From UMGS1994 sp944386155 (GTDB taxonomy: Bacteria; Bacillota; Clostridia; TANB77; CAG-508), in assembly GCA_963931085.1 (NCBI GenBank), contig OZ006973.1:1550001-1614000 (forward strand): a stretch of DNA of 64,000 nt, given 5' to 3'. The translations under genes and the position numbers were made by a program. The notes beneath the pieces were generated by a model. That model searched no databases and had not been told where the DNA came from. It was given only the letters and a program-made list of their open reading frames with translations. This document shows, piece by piece, positions 35,730 through 44,988 of the stretch (position 1 is the first letter of the stretch; each line of letters starts with the position of its first letter).

Positions 35730-36452
35730 CTAGTCTGCTCTTTTTATATAATCTGAATTATATACACCTGTATACTTAGGTACAGTTATATTACTTTCTT
35801 CTCTAACTTCTACGCTAACACCTTCATATTCCATCCATTCTAAATATCCACCAGGTCTTAGAAGTTGTCCATATAATTCATTTGGATTTCCTATAGCTTT
35901 TATTTCATATGGTGAACCTAGCTTTTCTCCATTTACTCTTATAATATTTCCAGAACACATAATTGAACTAACACTTACTATTCTTTCCCCATTTATAGAA
36001 ACAGCTTCTGCACCAGCATTAAACAATTCGTTTACTATATTTTTTAAATCACCATCATGAACCATATACATACTTAAATAATCTGTATCAAATCCTTCTG
36101 TATTTTCCGGTGTTCCATCTTTAACTGTTACTACTAATCCTTTTCCTTTTACATCTGTATATCCTAAAATAGCATTTAATTCACTTATTTGTTTTTCAAT
36201 TTTAGATGCTTCAGTACTACTATCTGCTACAGTTGATCTTATATTTTCTAGTTCAGTTGTAACATCTTGAAGCTCTTGATAAGTTCTTTCATATTTTTCT
36301 TTTTCTTTAAGTACACTATCTTTTAATTTATTTTCTGTAGTAGATTGCATAGATGTACTTGTATTCCAACTTTGTACTGTCTTCACTTGTACTGTGATAC
36401 CTATTGAAATGATAAAACATAGCACACCTATAATTAAGTATTGCTTTTTCAA
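35730..36452 (-). CDS. DUF881 membrane protein (YlxX/YlxW-like), copy 1
   Basis: A 240-residue protein of the same layout as the gene that follows it: N-terminal membrane segment (YLIIGVLCFIISIGITV), coiled coil (about 45-95), then DUF881 with GKGLVVTVKDG, ELFNAGAEAVSINGERIV and PYEIKAIGNPNELYGQL. The start is TTG at 36452, with GGAGG eight bases upstream. It lies 14 bases after ftsQ. Tandem DUF881 genes after ftsQ/divIB are usual in Clostridia. Exposed on the outer face of the membrane by prediction. Confidence 0.9.
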   Translation of the reverse strand: MKKQYLIIGVLCFIISIGITVQVKTVQSWNTSTSMQSTTENKLKDSVLKEKEKYERTYQELQDVTTELENIRSTVADSSTEASKIEKQISELNAILGYTDVKGKGLVVTVKDGTPENTEGFDTDYLSMYMVHDGDLKNIVNELFNAGAEAVSINGERIVSVSSIMCSGNIIRVNGEKLGSPYEIKAIGNPNELYGQLLRPGGYLEWMEYEGVSVEVREESNITVPKYTGVYNSDYIKRAD

Positions 36453-36466
36453 ACTACTTACCTCCT

Positions 36467-37570
36467 TTACACATCTTCTCTAAAATAAATATAATCTTCA
36501 TTTAAGTCTCCATTTATAAAAATTTGACCTTTTTCACCTTTTGTGTCTTTTAATATTTCTATTAAATATAATACTCTTGTATTTAAATCAGAACAATCTC
36601 CAAAATAAACTATTTTATTTTGTTGTTCTTTATTTAGTTTTAATTTAATATCATCTGAATCACCAATATCAAATCCATCAATATATGAATATAATTCATA
36701 ATCTTTCATCATAGATATTATTTTTAATATATTTCCTAAAGAATTCAGATCATCTTCACATAATCTTGAAGTGCTATCTTCTGCTCTTAAAGTTGTAAAA
36801 TCAGTTTTAGCTGAAGTAATCACAGGAACGTCCAATTTATCTTTAGCATATTCTAATATATATCCTTGATTATCTACATATACATATGTACTATCATCTA
36901 ATTTTATCTGAAGAGCAGGAGTTCTTTCTGTTACTTCTATTGTAATTTTGTTTGGAAAATTTCTTAAAATTTTAGCACTTTCTATGTATGGTTCAGCATT
37001 TAAGATTTTACTATTTGCATTTGATTTTCTAAATAAAAATATATTTTTATACTTTTTAATTTCTGAAACACTTTCTATTCTATCACTTGAAACTTTATTA
37101 TTACCTTTAACTTCTATTTCAGTTATATTAAATACTGGTGAAATAAATAGAAAAATAAGTATTCCAATAATAATAAATCCAAGTAATATAAATTTTAATA
37201 TTTTTTGTCTTCTTATTTTCTTTTTTTCATTTTGAACTAATTGTTTATTTTTTATCTTTCCTGTGGCAATATTTTTACTTAATGTTTCTTTTTGCCTTAA
37301 TATATCAGCTTCTTTATTTGATAATTTTTTAGTATTAGAACTTGATCTTTTATTTTTTGAATTATTACCTTTCTGTTTATTAGTTGCATTATAAGTGTTA
37401 TTCTTTTCTCTTTTACTTTTTTTATCATTTTGATTTTTTTTATGCTTTTTATTATTTTCTGAATCAGATAACCCTAAAAAATAATCTTGATCAAAATTAA
37501 ATCTATCGTCTACTACTTGTTTTTTATTTTTATTTTTTTTACTTTTATTTATATTACTTGCTTTTTTCAA
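36467..37570 (-). CDS. ftsQ: Cell-division protein FtsQ/DivIB with long charged N-terminus
   Basis: Single-pass divisome protein. The 367 residues start with about 125 residues of Lys/Asn/Ser-rich, low-complexity sequence in the cytoplasm. One membrane segment (ILKFILLGFIIIGILIFLFI, about 124-144) follows, then a POTRA domain (FNITEIEVKGNNKVSSDRI) and the beta domain with FPNKITIEVTERTPALQI. The start is TTG at 37570 with GAGGTG upstream, overlapping the murA end region. The cytoplasmic tail is longer than in most FtsQ/DivIB. It follows murA by nine bases; murA-ftsQ-DUF881-DUF881-sbp form one unit. Confidence 0.9.
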   Translation of the reverse strand: MKKASNINKSKKNKNKKQVVDDRFNFDQDYFLGLSDSENNKKHKKNQNDKKSKREKNNTYNATNKQKGNNSKNKRSSSNTKKLSNKEADILRQKETLSKNIATGKIKNKQLVQNEKKKIRRQKILKFILLGFIIIGILIFLFISPVFNITEIEVKGNNKVSSDRIESVSEIKKYKNIFLFRKSNANSKILNAEPYIESAKILRNFPNKITIEVTERTPALQIKLDDSTYVYVDNQGYILEYAKDKLDVPVITSAKTDFTTLRAEDSTSRLCEDDLNSLGNILKIISMMKDYELYSYIDGFDIGDSDDIKLKLNKEQQNKIVYFGDCSDLNTRVLYLIEILKDTKGEKGQIFINGDLNEDYIYFREDV

Positions 37571-37579
37571 AGTCTAGTA

Positions 37580-38827
37580 TCACCTCTCTTTATATATACT
37601 AGCTCCTATTTTCGTAAGCTTTGTCTCTAGCTTCTCATATCCTCTTTCAATAAAACCTATATTTTCTATTTTAGTATAACCATTTGCAGTAAGTCCAGCA
37701 ATAACTAAAGCAATACCTCCTCTTAAATCAGTTGCTCTAACTTCTGTGCCTGTAAGTCTTCTTACTCCCTTTACTATTGCAGTATTTCCTTCGATTTTTA
37801 TTTTTGCTCCCATTCTATTTAATTCAGGAACACATTTAAATCTATTTTCAAAAATATTTTCAGTAATTACTGATGTCCCTTTAGCGTTACACAGCATTCC
37901 TAAAAATATTGACTGCATATCAGTAGGAAATCCTGGATATGGTAATGTTTTTATATCAATTGCTCTTAATCTTTTTTTAGCTTCTATATATATATTATTT
38001 TTATCTTTTTCAATTTTACATCCCGCTTCTTCTAATTTATCTAAAACAGGAATTATATGATTATAGTTTGTATTTTTAAGCTCTAAGTTTCCACTAGTAG
38101 CAGCACACATTGCTAAAAAAGTTCCAGTTTCAATTCTGTCAGGCATTATCGTATATGAAACTTCTTTTAATCTCTTTACACCAACTACTTTTATGCAGTT
38201 AGTTCCTGCACCATAAACTTTTGCACCCATTCTATTTAAGAATTCTTGTAAATCTACTATCTCTGGTTCCATTGCAGCATTAGTTATAGTAAGTTCAGCA
38301 TCTGATAAAATTGACGCTAAAATTAAATTTTCTGTTGCTCCTACACTCGGAAATTCAAGATGTACCTCTGCAGTCTTTATTTTATCACAATTACATACTA
38401 TATATCCAGCATTTTCTTCAATATTTATTCCAATTTTTTTAAAATTTTCAATATGTAGGTCTATAGGCCTAGCTCCAATCTCGCATCCACCAGGATAAGA
38501 AAAGATTGCTCTCTTAAATCTTCCTATTATAGAACCTGCTAAAATTACTGAAGATCTAAGTTCTCTCATTAGATCATGTGGTACTGTATATTTATCCATA
38601 TTTGATGAATCTATTATAACTTTATTTTTCTTTTTATCTACTTTGCATCCTAGAAGCTCAAGTATTTTTAATGTAGTTTTTACATCTTTTATATCAGGAA
38701 GATTATATATTGTCGCTTTTTTTCCATTTAATATAGTTGCAGCTAATATTGGAAGTGAAGCATTTTTAGAACCAGATATATTTACTATTCCTTCTAGTTT
38801 TTTCACACCTTTTAATTTATATTTCAT
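37580..38827 (-). CDS. murA: UDP-N-acetylglucosamine 1-carboxyvinyltransferase MurA
   Basis: First committed step of peptidoglycan synthesis (enolpyruvyl transfer from PEP). The 415 residues have LKGVKKLEGIVNISGSKNA at the start and the catalytic-loop motif YPGGCEIGARPIDLHI, whose cysteine (near residue 115) is the fosfomycin target. GFPTDMQSIFLG near 302 and ATDLRGGIALVIAG near 370 follow. A typical MurA of normal length. It heads the murA-ftsQ-DUF881-sbp unit. GGAGG ribosome site with AT-rich spacing. No promoter hexamers of good quality were seen in the 160 bases before it. Confidence 0.97.
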   Translation of the reverse strand: MKYKLKGVKKLEGIVNISGSKNASLPILAATILNGKKATIYNLPDIKDVKTTLKILELLGCKVDKKKNKVIIDSSNMDKYTVPHDLMRELRSSVILAGSIIGRFKRAIFSYPGGCEIGARPIDLHIENFKKIGINIEENAGYIVCNCDKIKTAEVHLEFPSVGATENLILASILSDAELTITNAAMEPEIVDLQEFLNRMGAKVYGAGTNCIKVVGVKRLKEVSYTIMPDRIETGTFLAMCAATSGNLELKNTNYNHIIPVLDKLEEAGCKIEKDKNNIYIEAKKRLRAIDIKTLPYPGFPTDMQSIFLGMLCNAKGTSVITENIFENRFKCVPELNRMGAKIKIEGNTAIVKGVRRLTGTEVRATDLRGGIALVIAGLTANGYTKIENIGFIERGYEKLETKLTKIGASIYKER

Positions 38828-38965
38828 AATTATACCTCCATTTTAAATATTATAATTTTCAATAAATTAAAATTTAAAATATAATAATTAATACTTATTA
38901 TTAAAAAATTATTATTTATTTTAAGTTGATATATATTATGAAAAATAAACATAATGTGTGAACTA

Positions 38966-38999
38966 ATAAAAGTGAGCTTAAAATAAAATTTAAGCTCAC
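38966..38999 (-). terminator. Terminator overlapping the topB stop codon
   Basis: GTGAGCTTAAA (minus, 38989-38999) pairs perfectly with TTTAAGCTCAC (38972-38982); the topB TGA stop (38996-38998) lies inside the upstream arm. TTTTATTAG follows. Confidence 0.85.
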
Positions 39000-40951
39000 A
39001 TATGTATAACTAATTTATTTATCTTTTTTCTTATATAGTTTTCTAATTTTCCCATAAACACATTAGGCTCTATTTCTTTTTTAGCTACCATATCTAGACC
39101 CTTTTCCCAACTTGCTGTAAGATCCGGGTTTAACATATCTGGCATTGATAATTTTACAATATCATATATTGCTTCACCTTTTTGTGTTGGAGTTATAATT
39201 TGTGTTTTATTATTTATTTGAATATAACTAATTCTTTCTAGTTTTTTTATAATCTCCGCCCTTGTTGCACTTGTTCCGATTCCTGCGCCTTTAATCTGCT
39301 CTCTTAAAGCCTCATCTTCTATTAACTTTCCTGCATTTTCCATAGCAAGAATAATAGATCCTGAATTATATCTTGTAGGAGGTGAAGTCTCTGCATCTTT
39401 TATTTCATAATTTAAAACATTTATCTCCTCATTTTTCTTAAGTTTATTTAAAATTGCAGAATTATTTTCTTTAGAATCATCATTAGTATCATCTTTCTTC
39501 TCATCTTTATTTGTTTCTTTACTATCTAAAACATCATTTTTAAGTACTTCTAAATACCCCTGATTTACACAAACTTTGCTATTACAAAAAAACGCTTCTC
39601 CTGCTATACTAATCGTAACTGAAATTTTATTATATTCTGCAGGAGGATAAAAAATACTTAAGAATCTTTTTACTATTACTTTATATACATTCTTTTTTAA
39701 TTCTTCTAATTTATCATAATTTTCAAAACCTTGACCTGTTGGAATAATAGCATAATGATCTGTGATTTTCGAATCATTTACATGTTTAGTTTTAACTAAA
39801 TTTGTAGAATACTTTTCAGATATCATTTTATTTAAAATATTTTGTACTTCTTCATCTTTAAAGTTTTTTACTAAACCATTTAAATTTTTAGAAATTTCTT
39901 TTGCAACAGCAGTAGATAATACTCTAGCATCAGTTCTAGGATATGTAACTAATTTCTTCTCATATAAATCTTGAATTATCTCTAAAGTTTCATCTGGCTT
40001 AATTTTAAATCTTTTTGTACATTCATTTTGAATCTCTGCTAAATTAAATAAAAGTGGTGCATTTTCTTTTTGTTTTGTTTTTTTAACCTCTTTTACTATA
40101 GCCTTTTTATTTTCTAAAGACTTTATAAAATCTTTTGCATCATCTATTTTTTTAAATCCTGTATCATTATATAATTTAACAGAATCTTTCATTTTAGATG
40201 TATCTGTTACTTTCCATTCAGCTTTAAAAGAATTATTGTTTTCTCCAAATTCTCCTACTATTTTATAATATTTAGTTTTAACGAAATCTCTAATTTCTCT
40301 TTCCCTTGAAACAACCATTCCAAGTACGCAAGTCATCACTCTACCAACAGAAATGCTAACTCTTTCTTCCGAAAGATCTTTTGCAAGTCTTCTTCCAAAT
40401 ATTATAGATAATAATCTAGAAAAATTAATTCCTATTAAATAATCTTCTTTAGCTCTTAAATATGCAGAATCTGATAAGCTGTCATATTCAGATAAATCTT
40501 TAGCTTCTCTAATGCCTTTTAGAATTTCTTCTTCTGTTTGAGAATCAATCCAAACTCTCTTCATTTTTGCATTTGGATTTGGATGAGCCATCATAAAAAC
40601 TAACCTTTGTATATACTCTCCTTCTCGTCCTGAGTCTCCAGCATTATAAATAACTTCTATATCTTCTCTATGCATTAAATCTTTTATTATATTATATTGA
40701 TTTGCAACTTGTGGTATTATTTCATATTTCCACTCTTTTGGTATAAAAGGTAATGTTTCTAATCTCCACCTCTTTAAATTTTCATCATATTTTTCAGGAT
40801 ATGACATTGTAACTAAATGTCCAACACACCATGTAATAATCCACTCATCTGATTCTAAATATCCATTTTTTCTAGTTGCATTTATTTTAAGTGCCTTTGC
40901 AAACTCCATTGCTACACTTGGTTTTTCCGTTATAAGTAATTTTTTTGCCAT
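38996..40951 (-). CDS. topB: DNA topoisomerase III
   Basis: Type IA topoisomerase. The 651-residue protein has the Toprim domain (MAKKLLITEKPSVAMEFAKAL; NAGDSGREGE) and the type IA core with catalytic tyrosine in KLVTYPRTDARVL (near residue 325). Conserved IGTSATRAEIIKKLE is near 565. No C-terminal zinc fingers are present, as in several Firmicutes TopB. Charged Asp/Asn/Lys insert at about 480-505 (SKETNKDEKKDDTNDDSK) is unusual. Own unit: GAGG ribosome site and a terminator whose stem contains the stop codon. Confidence 0.95.
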   Translation of the reverse strand: MAKKLLITEKPSVAMEFAKALKINATRKNGYLESDEWIITWCVGHLVTMSYPEKYDENLKRWRLETLPFIPKEWKYEIIPQVANQYNIIKDLMHREDIEVIYNAGDSGREGEYIQRLVFMMAHPNPNAKMKRVWIDSQTEEEILKGIREAKDLSEYDSLSDSAYLRAKEDYLIGINFSRLLSIIFGRRLAKDLSEERVSISVGRVMTCVLGMVVSREREIRDFVKTKYYKIVGEFGENNNSFKAEWKVTDTSKMKDSVKLYNDTGFKKIDDAKDFIKSLENKKAIVKEVKKTKQKENAPLLFNLAEIQNECTKRFKIKPDETLEIIQDLYEKKLVTYPRTDARVLSTAVAKEISKNLNGLVKNFKDEEVQNILNKMISEKYSTNLVKTKHVNDSKITDHYAIIPTGQGFENYDKLEELKKNVYKVIVKRFLSIFYPPAEYNKISVTISIAGEAFFCNSKVCVNQGYLEVLKNDVLDSKETNKDEKKDDTNDDSKENNSAILNKLKKNEEINVLNYEIKDAETSPPTRYNSGSIILAMENAGKLIEDEALREQIKGAGIGTSATRAEIIKKLERISYIQINNKTQIITPTQKGEAIYDIVKLSMPDMLNPDLTASWEKGLDMVAKKEIEPNVFMGKLENYIRKKINKLVIHM

Positions 40952-41008
40952 AATACCTTCCTCTTATTTTTCTAAATTATATATTATATAAAAAATCATT
41001 TCAAGGCA

Positions 41009-41042
41009 AAATAAAACACAATCATTTCTGATTGTGTTTTTA
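41009..41042 (-). terminator. Terminator after the cohesin-like surface gene
   Basis: AAAACACAATCA and TGATTGTGTTTT (41013-41024 and 41029-41040) form a perfect 12-base stem with a 4-base loop; T-rich on the minus strand beyond 41013. Confidence 0.85.
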
Positions 41043-41070
41043 TTATTTATTATTTTAATATAATCATTAA

Positions 41071-41829
41071 TTATTTATCAGCATCTAATTTTTTATAATT
41101 TACAAATGATATTACTCCTAAAACTATAGCAATAATGATTAATGGTAATACATAATCTTCTGTTCCTGTATATGGTACATCATCATCTGAAGTATCATTT
41201 GTACCAATCATATTTTCAATTTCATTTATAAAATTACCATCTGCTGGAGCATCATTTGTTGTATTTAATCCGTTAGTAGTAAGTGAATTTCCAGGAGTAT
41301 TTGTTGTATTTTGTCCTGGATTTAATCCTCCTCCTGATGATACATCAGAAATTTGAACTGTAGTAGAAATATCTGTTCCTGGAATTGAATCAGCATCATT
41401 TGAAGCAGTAATTTCTGTTAGTCCTATTGTAGCACTAGAAGCTGATACTTCTGATTTTGCTCTTAATGTTATAGTTCCTATATTTTGTTCTGTTGTAACA
41501 AGTCTTGTGTTTTCAAATAACATCTTTTTAGTTGATTGATCATAACTTACTGTCCAACCATTATCTTGAGATGCTTCAAAACTTGCTTGTGTAACTTCCT
41601 CAAACACTTCTGTATCATAATTTAAAACTGCTGAAAAATTAAATAATCCATTTCCAGCATCTATTCCAGATAACTTTATAGTTACAACTACTGAATCTCC
41701 TTTTGCAACTGAAGTTTTATCTGGTACTAAACTGGTCGTATAAGAATAACCAAATACATTAATTGCCATTAAATAGATTAAAACTAATCCAATTACTAAA
41801 ACTATACCTAGTTTCTTTCTCATTTTCAT
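41071..41829 (-). CDS. Cohesin-domain surface protein with VPYTG sorting signal
   Basis: An exported, wall-anchored protein of about 252 residues. A signal peptide occupies residues 1-29. A cohesin/CBM-like beta-sandwich (about 35-165) follows with TSVAKGDSVVVTIKLSG and LNYDTEVFEE. An Asn/Thr/Gly-rich linker leads to a C-terminal VPYTGTED, a hydrophobic helix, and a positive tail (NYKKLDADK), the form of a sortase signal with VPxTG in place of LPxTG. The second ATG (41829) is chosen: AGGAG lies nine bases upstream. Promoter at 41862-41891 is strong. No dockerin, cellulase or sortase is encoded near it, so a scaffoldin role is unproven. Confidence 0.8.
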   Translation of the reverse strand: MKMRKKLGIVLVIGLVLIYLMAINVFGYSYTTSLVPDKTSVAKGDSVVVTIKLSGIDAGNGLFNFSAVLNYDTEVFEEVTQASFEASQDNGWTVSYDQSTKKMLFENTRLVTTEQNIGTITLRAKSEVSASSATIGLTEITASNDADSIPGTDISTTVQISDVSSGGGLNPGQNTTNTPGNSLTTNGLNTTNDAPADGNFINEIENMIGTNDTSDDDVPYTGTEDYVLPLIIIAIVLGVISFVNYKKLDADK

Positions 41830-41861
41830 AAACATCTTCTCCTTTTTTCACATACATATAT

Positions 41862-41891
41862 ATTATACAACACAAAATCTTGTTTCGTCAA
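41862..41891 (-). promoter_or_regulatory. Sigma-A promoter for the cohesin-like gene
   Basis: On the minus strand TTGACG (41886-41891), 18 bases, TATAAT (41862-41867). Confidence 0.8.
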
Positions 41892-42235
41892 TATTTTTCG
41901 GTAATTTCGCGGATTTTCATGTTTTTTATTTGTATTTTTTTATTTTTACTAACAATTTCTTAATAAAATGAGCTTTTAGTACTTTTATAATATGATTTTT
42001 AATTAAAATTGTCCCCTACTTCTTTAGCGTATTTTATATATATATAATAATAAATACAAGACATAAATTTTAATTATTTAAATTATTACACTTAATATGT
42101 GTTTTCATTTACTACGGCGTCATTTATTTGCAGATTATATTAATCAAATATTATATATTAATATCTTTTTTGTTACATGAATTTTCATATCATAAAAATG
42201 ATTTACTTTTAACTATTAATACATTAAGTTCAAAA
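41892..42235. other. Long A+T-rich intergenic region with no recognised gene
   Basis: About 340 bases separate two divergent genes. I see no convincing open frame, RNA motif or repeat. Two GC-richer islands (CGGTAATTTCGCGGA near 41905; TACGGCGTCAT near 42113) stand out but match nothing I know. Confidence 0.5.
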
Positions 42236-42270
42236 CTATGTAATATTTTTGTAATCAAAATATTACATAG
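42236..42270 (+). promoter_or_regulatory. Perfect 14-base inverted repeat next to promoter
   Basis: CTATGTAATATTTT (42236-42249) and its exact complement AAAATATTACATAG (42257-42270), 7-base loop TGTAATC, end 12 bases before the -35 of the gene at 42338. Lacking a T-run, it looks like an operator for a dimeric regulator rather than a terminator. Confidence 0.55.
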
Positions 42271-42282
42271 TTGTTATATATT

Positions 42283-42311
42283 TTTACTAAAGAAAATTGT
42301 ACAATTATAGT
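42283..42311 (+). promoter_or_regulatory. Promoter for the gene at 42338
   Basis: TTTACT (42283-42288), 17 bases, TATAGT (42306-42311); about 20 bases before the GGGAG ribosome site. Confidence 0.65.
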
Positions 42312-42337
42312 ATCTATTGTGATAAGAGGGAGAAATT

Positions 42338-43444
42338 ATGGGGATTAATTATCTTTTGAAAAAGGAAGGATTAGAAGAAATAGAAAAGTTAGACACTATG
42401 CATATTAACACAATAGCAAAAAATATTTCTGAAAAGTTATGTGATTCTTTTCCTGAACTTCATCTTGATCAAAGTGATTTATTTGTTTCAATATCTAGAC
42501 TAGATATGTATACGGCAAAAATGCCAGATAATAACGCTAGTGCTAAATATGTTTATAATAAAAATGAAATTTACTTTAATAAAAATCTAGATTTAAATGA
42601 TATAGATACTTTAGCAATTCATGAATGTATACACTGTCTTCAAGAATTATATGATACTAAAGGTAGACTAGTAAGACTTGGTTTATATGATTTAAATTCT
42701 AAAGTAGGGCTTGCTCTAAATGAAGCTGCAACACAACTTATGGCTTCAGTTGCGACAAAAAGTGATGTAGATTCTGCTACATATTATGGAATAACAATTA
42801 ATTCTATAAGCCCAATATATTATCCTTTAGAATGTGCTATATTAAATCAAATGATGTATTTTACAGGAACTTATCCTTTATATCATAGTACTTTGCTAAG
42901 TAATGACATTTTTCAAAATACATTTTCTTCAATCTCTAGTAAAGAAGTATATTTTGAAATTTCAAAAAGATTAGATAAACTTCTAAATGTAGAAACAGAA
43001 ATATCTAACCTTTCATATAAAATAAGCACATTTGATGGAAATGAAGAAAAATTAAAATATTTAAATAAACAAGTAGAAAATAAGAAAATATATATACAAA
43101 AACTATTTTTATCTATACAAGATTTAATTATTGACAAGTGTTTTACAAAAATGTTTAATGAAATTAATTCTTTTAATGATATTAGAGAATTTCAAAATAT
43201 GCTTTATAATTTTAAAGATTTAATTGTAACAACACCAGATTACACTTTTTATAATAATTTTTATTGTAACATGATGAAAGATGTTGCTTTTAAAAGAGAT
43301 CAATTAATAAAATATGGAAGCATTATAGATATAAATATTCCAAAACAATCTCTAGCTTTAGTTCCTATAAAAACAACTACATCAAAACTTGGAAAATTAA
43401 AAGAATTAATAGATACTTTAACGTCATTTATATTCGGAGATTAA
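42338..43444 (+). CDS. Putative zinc metallopeptidase-like protein (HECIH)
   Basis: A 368-residue protein I cannot name. Residues 92-96 read HECIH inside LAIHECIHCLQELYD, a match to the HExxH zinc-protease signature. A downstream NEAATQLMAS (near 126) could supply the third, glutamate ligand as in gluzincins. There is no signal peptide, so it would act in the cytoplasm. The C-terminal half (215-330) is helical with coiled-coil character. A palindrome and promoter upstream, and a terminator after it, make it a separate regulated unit. The ATG is preceded by GAGGGAG. Motif matches alone do not prove activity. Confidence 0.65.
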   Translation: MGINYLLKKEGLEEIEKLDTMHINTIAKNISEKLCDSFPELHLDQSDLFVSISRLDMYTAKMPDNNASAKYVYNKNEIYFNKNLDLNDIDTLAIHECIHCLQELYDTKGRLVRLGLYDLNSKVGLALNEAATQLMASVATKSDVDSATYYGITINSISPIYYPLECAILNQMMYFTGTYPLYHSTLLSNDIFQNTFSSISSKEVYFEISKRLDKLLNVETEISNLSYKISTFDGNEEKLKYLNKQVENKKIYIQKLFLSIQDLIIDKCFTKMFNEINSFNDIREFQNMLYNFKDLIVTTPDYTFYNNFYCNMMKDVAFKRDQLIKYGSIIDINIPKQSLALVPIKTTTSKLGKLKELIDTLTSFIFGD

Positions 43445-43502
43445 TTAACTATATTTTAGTATATTTAGTTAGAATCTATTTAAATAATAAAAACTTTATA
43501 TA

Positions 43503-43552
43503 ATAAAAAACGAAACTATTATAATAATAACTATTTTAGTTTCGTTTTATTT
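43503..43552. terminator. Bidirectional terminator between the peptidase-like gene and the uracil-DNA glycosylase gene
   Basis: AAAACGAAACTA (43507-43518) pairs with TAGTTTCGTTTT (43537-43548); A-rich left flank and TATTTTTATC right flank. Confidence 0.85.
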
Positions 43553-43605
43553 TTATCTTCTATCATTATATTTAAATTATTATTTGCATTGCTTATTTTT
43601 TTAGA

Positions 43606-44160
43606 TTACATGTTTTCTAATCTATTTTTAGCTTCTTTTAAATCATTATAAAAATCAATTTTCTTTTTCTCATCTCTCAAAAGTGCTGCTGGATGAAATG
43701 TTGGCATATATAGTATTCCTTTTTTCTCTATCCATTTTCCTCTAGAAGAAGTTATAGAATATTCGTTTCCAAGTATTGCTTTTAAAGCTACACTTCCAAG
43801 TAATACAATTATTTTAGGTTTTACTAAAATAACTTGATTTCTTAAATAATCTAAACATGCCATCTCTTCATCTTTTTCTGGATTTCTATTATTAGGAGGC
43901 CTACATTTTACAACATTTGCTATATATACATCATCTCTATTGATTCCTAAGGCATCAAATGCAGCATTCATTAACTTTCCAGCTTTTCCTACAAAGGGAA
44001 TTCCTTGAATATCTTCGTCTGCACCTGGCCCTTCTCCAATAAGCATTAAGTCTGCATTTTTGTTTCCGCAACCAAATACTATATTATTTCTATTACTGCA
44101 TAACTTACACTTATTACACCCTACTATTGAATTTTCTAATTCTTCAAAACTATTATACAT
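43606..44160 (-). CDS. Family 4 uracil-DNA glycosylase (4Fe-4S)
   Basis: Removes uracil from DNA. The 184 residues have the family 4 iron-sulfur layout: CNKCKLC near 15-21, the active-site block LIGEGPGADEDIQGIPFVGKAGKLM, NVVKCRPPNNRNP and EMACLDYL cysteines, and TFHPAALLRDEKKK with the conserved His. The cluster is structural. ATG has an AAAGGA ribosome site. It follows pgeF by 27 bases and is probably in the same transcript, ending at the bidirectional terminator. Length is typical for bacterial family 4 enzymes. Mislabelled SPO1 polymerase-related in some families; the motifs here are decisive for UDG. Confidence 0.93.
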   Translation of the reverse strand: MYNSFEELENSIVGCNKCKLCSNRNNIVFGCGNKNADLMLIGEGPGADEDIQGIPFVGKAGKLMNAAFDALGINRDDVYIANVVKCRPPNNRNPEKDEEMACLDYLRNQVILVKPKIIVLLGSVALKAILGNEYSITSSRGKWIEKKGILYMPTFHPAALLRDEKKKIDFYNDLKEAKNRLENM

Positions 44161-44187
44161 ATTCTTACATCCTTTAATTATTAAAAT

Positions 44188-44973
44188 TTATAAACAAATT
44201 ATAGCTGTTCCACCTGTAAATAATTTACCTTCTACTCTGTATGATCCTATTATATCACTATTGCATACACTGCATAATCCAGAATCAATTATATTATTTT
44301 TATTAATTCCTTTATTCATAAGTAAAATATTATTTAAATGAACTGTATCTATATAATATTTTCCTTCTTTTTTTCCATCGAAAATTATTTCATCTAATTT
44401 TCCTGTAAACTTAAATTTTTCTTCAAACATATCTTTAACATCATTTCCCACTTCGAAATGACATTTTCTAATACTTGGACATATAAACACAAATATATCT
44501 GAAATATTAGATTTATAAGTATTTACCATTTTCTCTATTGCATTTTCTATTATTCTTAGATATGTTCCTTTCCATCCAGAATGAATACTCCCTACTACTT
44601 TTTTTACTGGATCATATAACAAGTATAAAATACAATCTGCATTTGTAGTTGCAAGAGATATTCCTTTTTTATCAGTAAGCACTCCATCTACATCTTTTAA
44701 TTCTTCTGTTTTATAAAACTTATCAACACATTTTACAACATTTGTGTGTGTTTGATCAGGTCTTACTAAATTATCATAATTTAAATTTAATTCTTCACAC
44801 AAAACTTTATAACTTCTATCTGGAATAGATATATCTCCATGATTCTTAAAATTATATCCTTTATTTTTTAAAGTATATGCATGTTTAATTCCAAATTCAT
44901 TTAATTTTCTAAATTGTAGATACTCTAGATTCTTCTCCTTTATATGAATAATATCACTGTTTGATAAATTCAT
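44188..44973 (-). CDS. pgeF: Purine nucleoside phosphorylase/peptidoglycan-editing factor PgeF (YfiH/DUF152)
   Basis: Member of the former 'laccase domain' family. Members are copper/zinc-binding enzymes acting on purine nucleosides, and E. coli PgeF keeps UDP-MurNAc pentapeptides correct. The 261 residues have RPDQTHTNVV, the conserved cysteine in TTNADCILYLL and histidine in SIHSGWKGTYLRI, and end near CPSIRKCHFEVG. Length is normal. It lies directly after alr (15-base gap), in keeping with a cell-wall role. AGGAGG ribosome site. Which activity dominates in this organism is unknown. Confidence 0.88.
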   Translation of the reverse strand: MNLSNSDIIHIKEKNLEYLQFRKLNEFGIKHAYTLKNKGYNFKNHGDISIPDRSYKVLCEELNLNYDNLVRPDQTHTNVVKCVDKFYKTEELKDVDGVLTDKKGISLATTNADCILYLLYDPVKKVVGSIHSGWKGTYLRIIENAIEKMVNTYKSNISDIFVFICPSIRKCHFEVGNDVKDMFEEKFKFTGKLDEIIFDGKKEGKYYIDTVHLNNILLMNKGINKNNIIDSGLCSVCNSDIIGSYRVEGKLFTGGTAIICL

Positions 44974-44988
44974 AGATTCACCTCCTTG

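Noticed and set aside
42128..42310. 60-codon plus-strand open frame in the long intergenic region
   Set aside because: No ribosome site; it overlaps the inverted repeat and promoter of the next gene.
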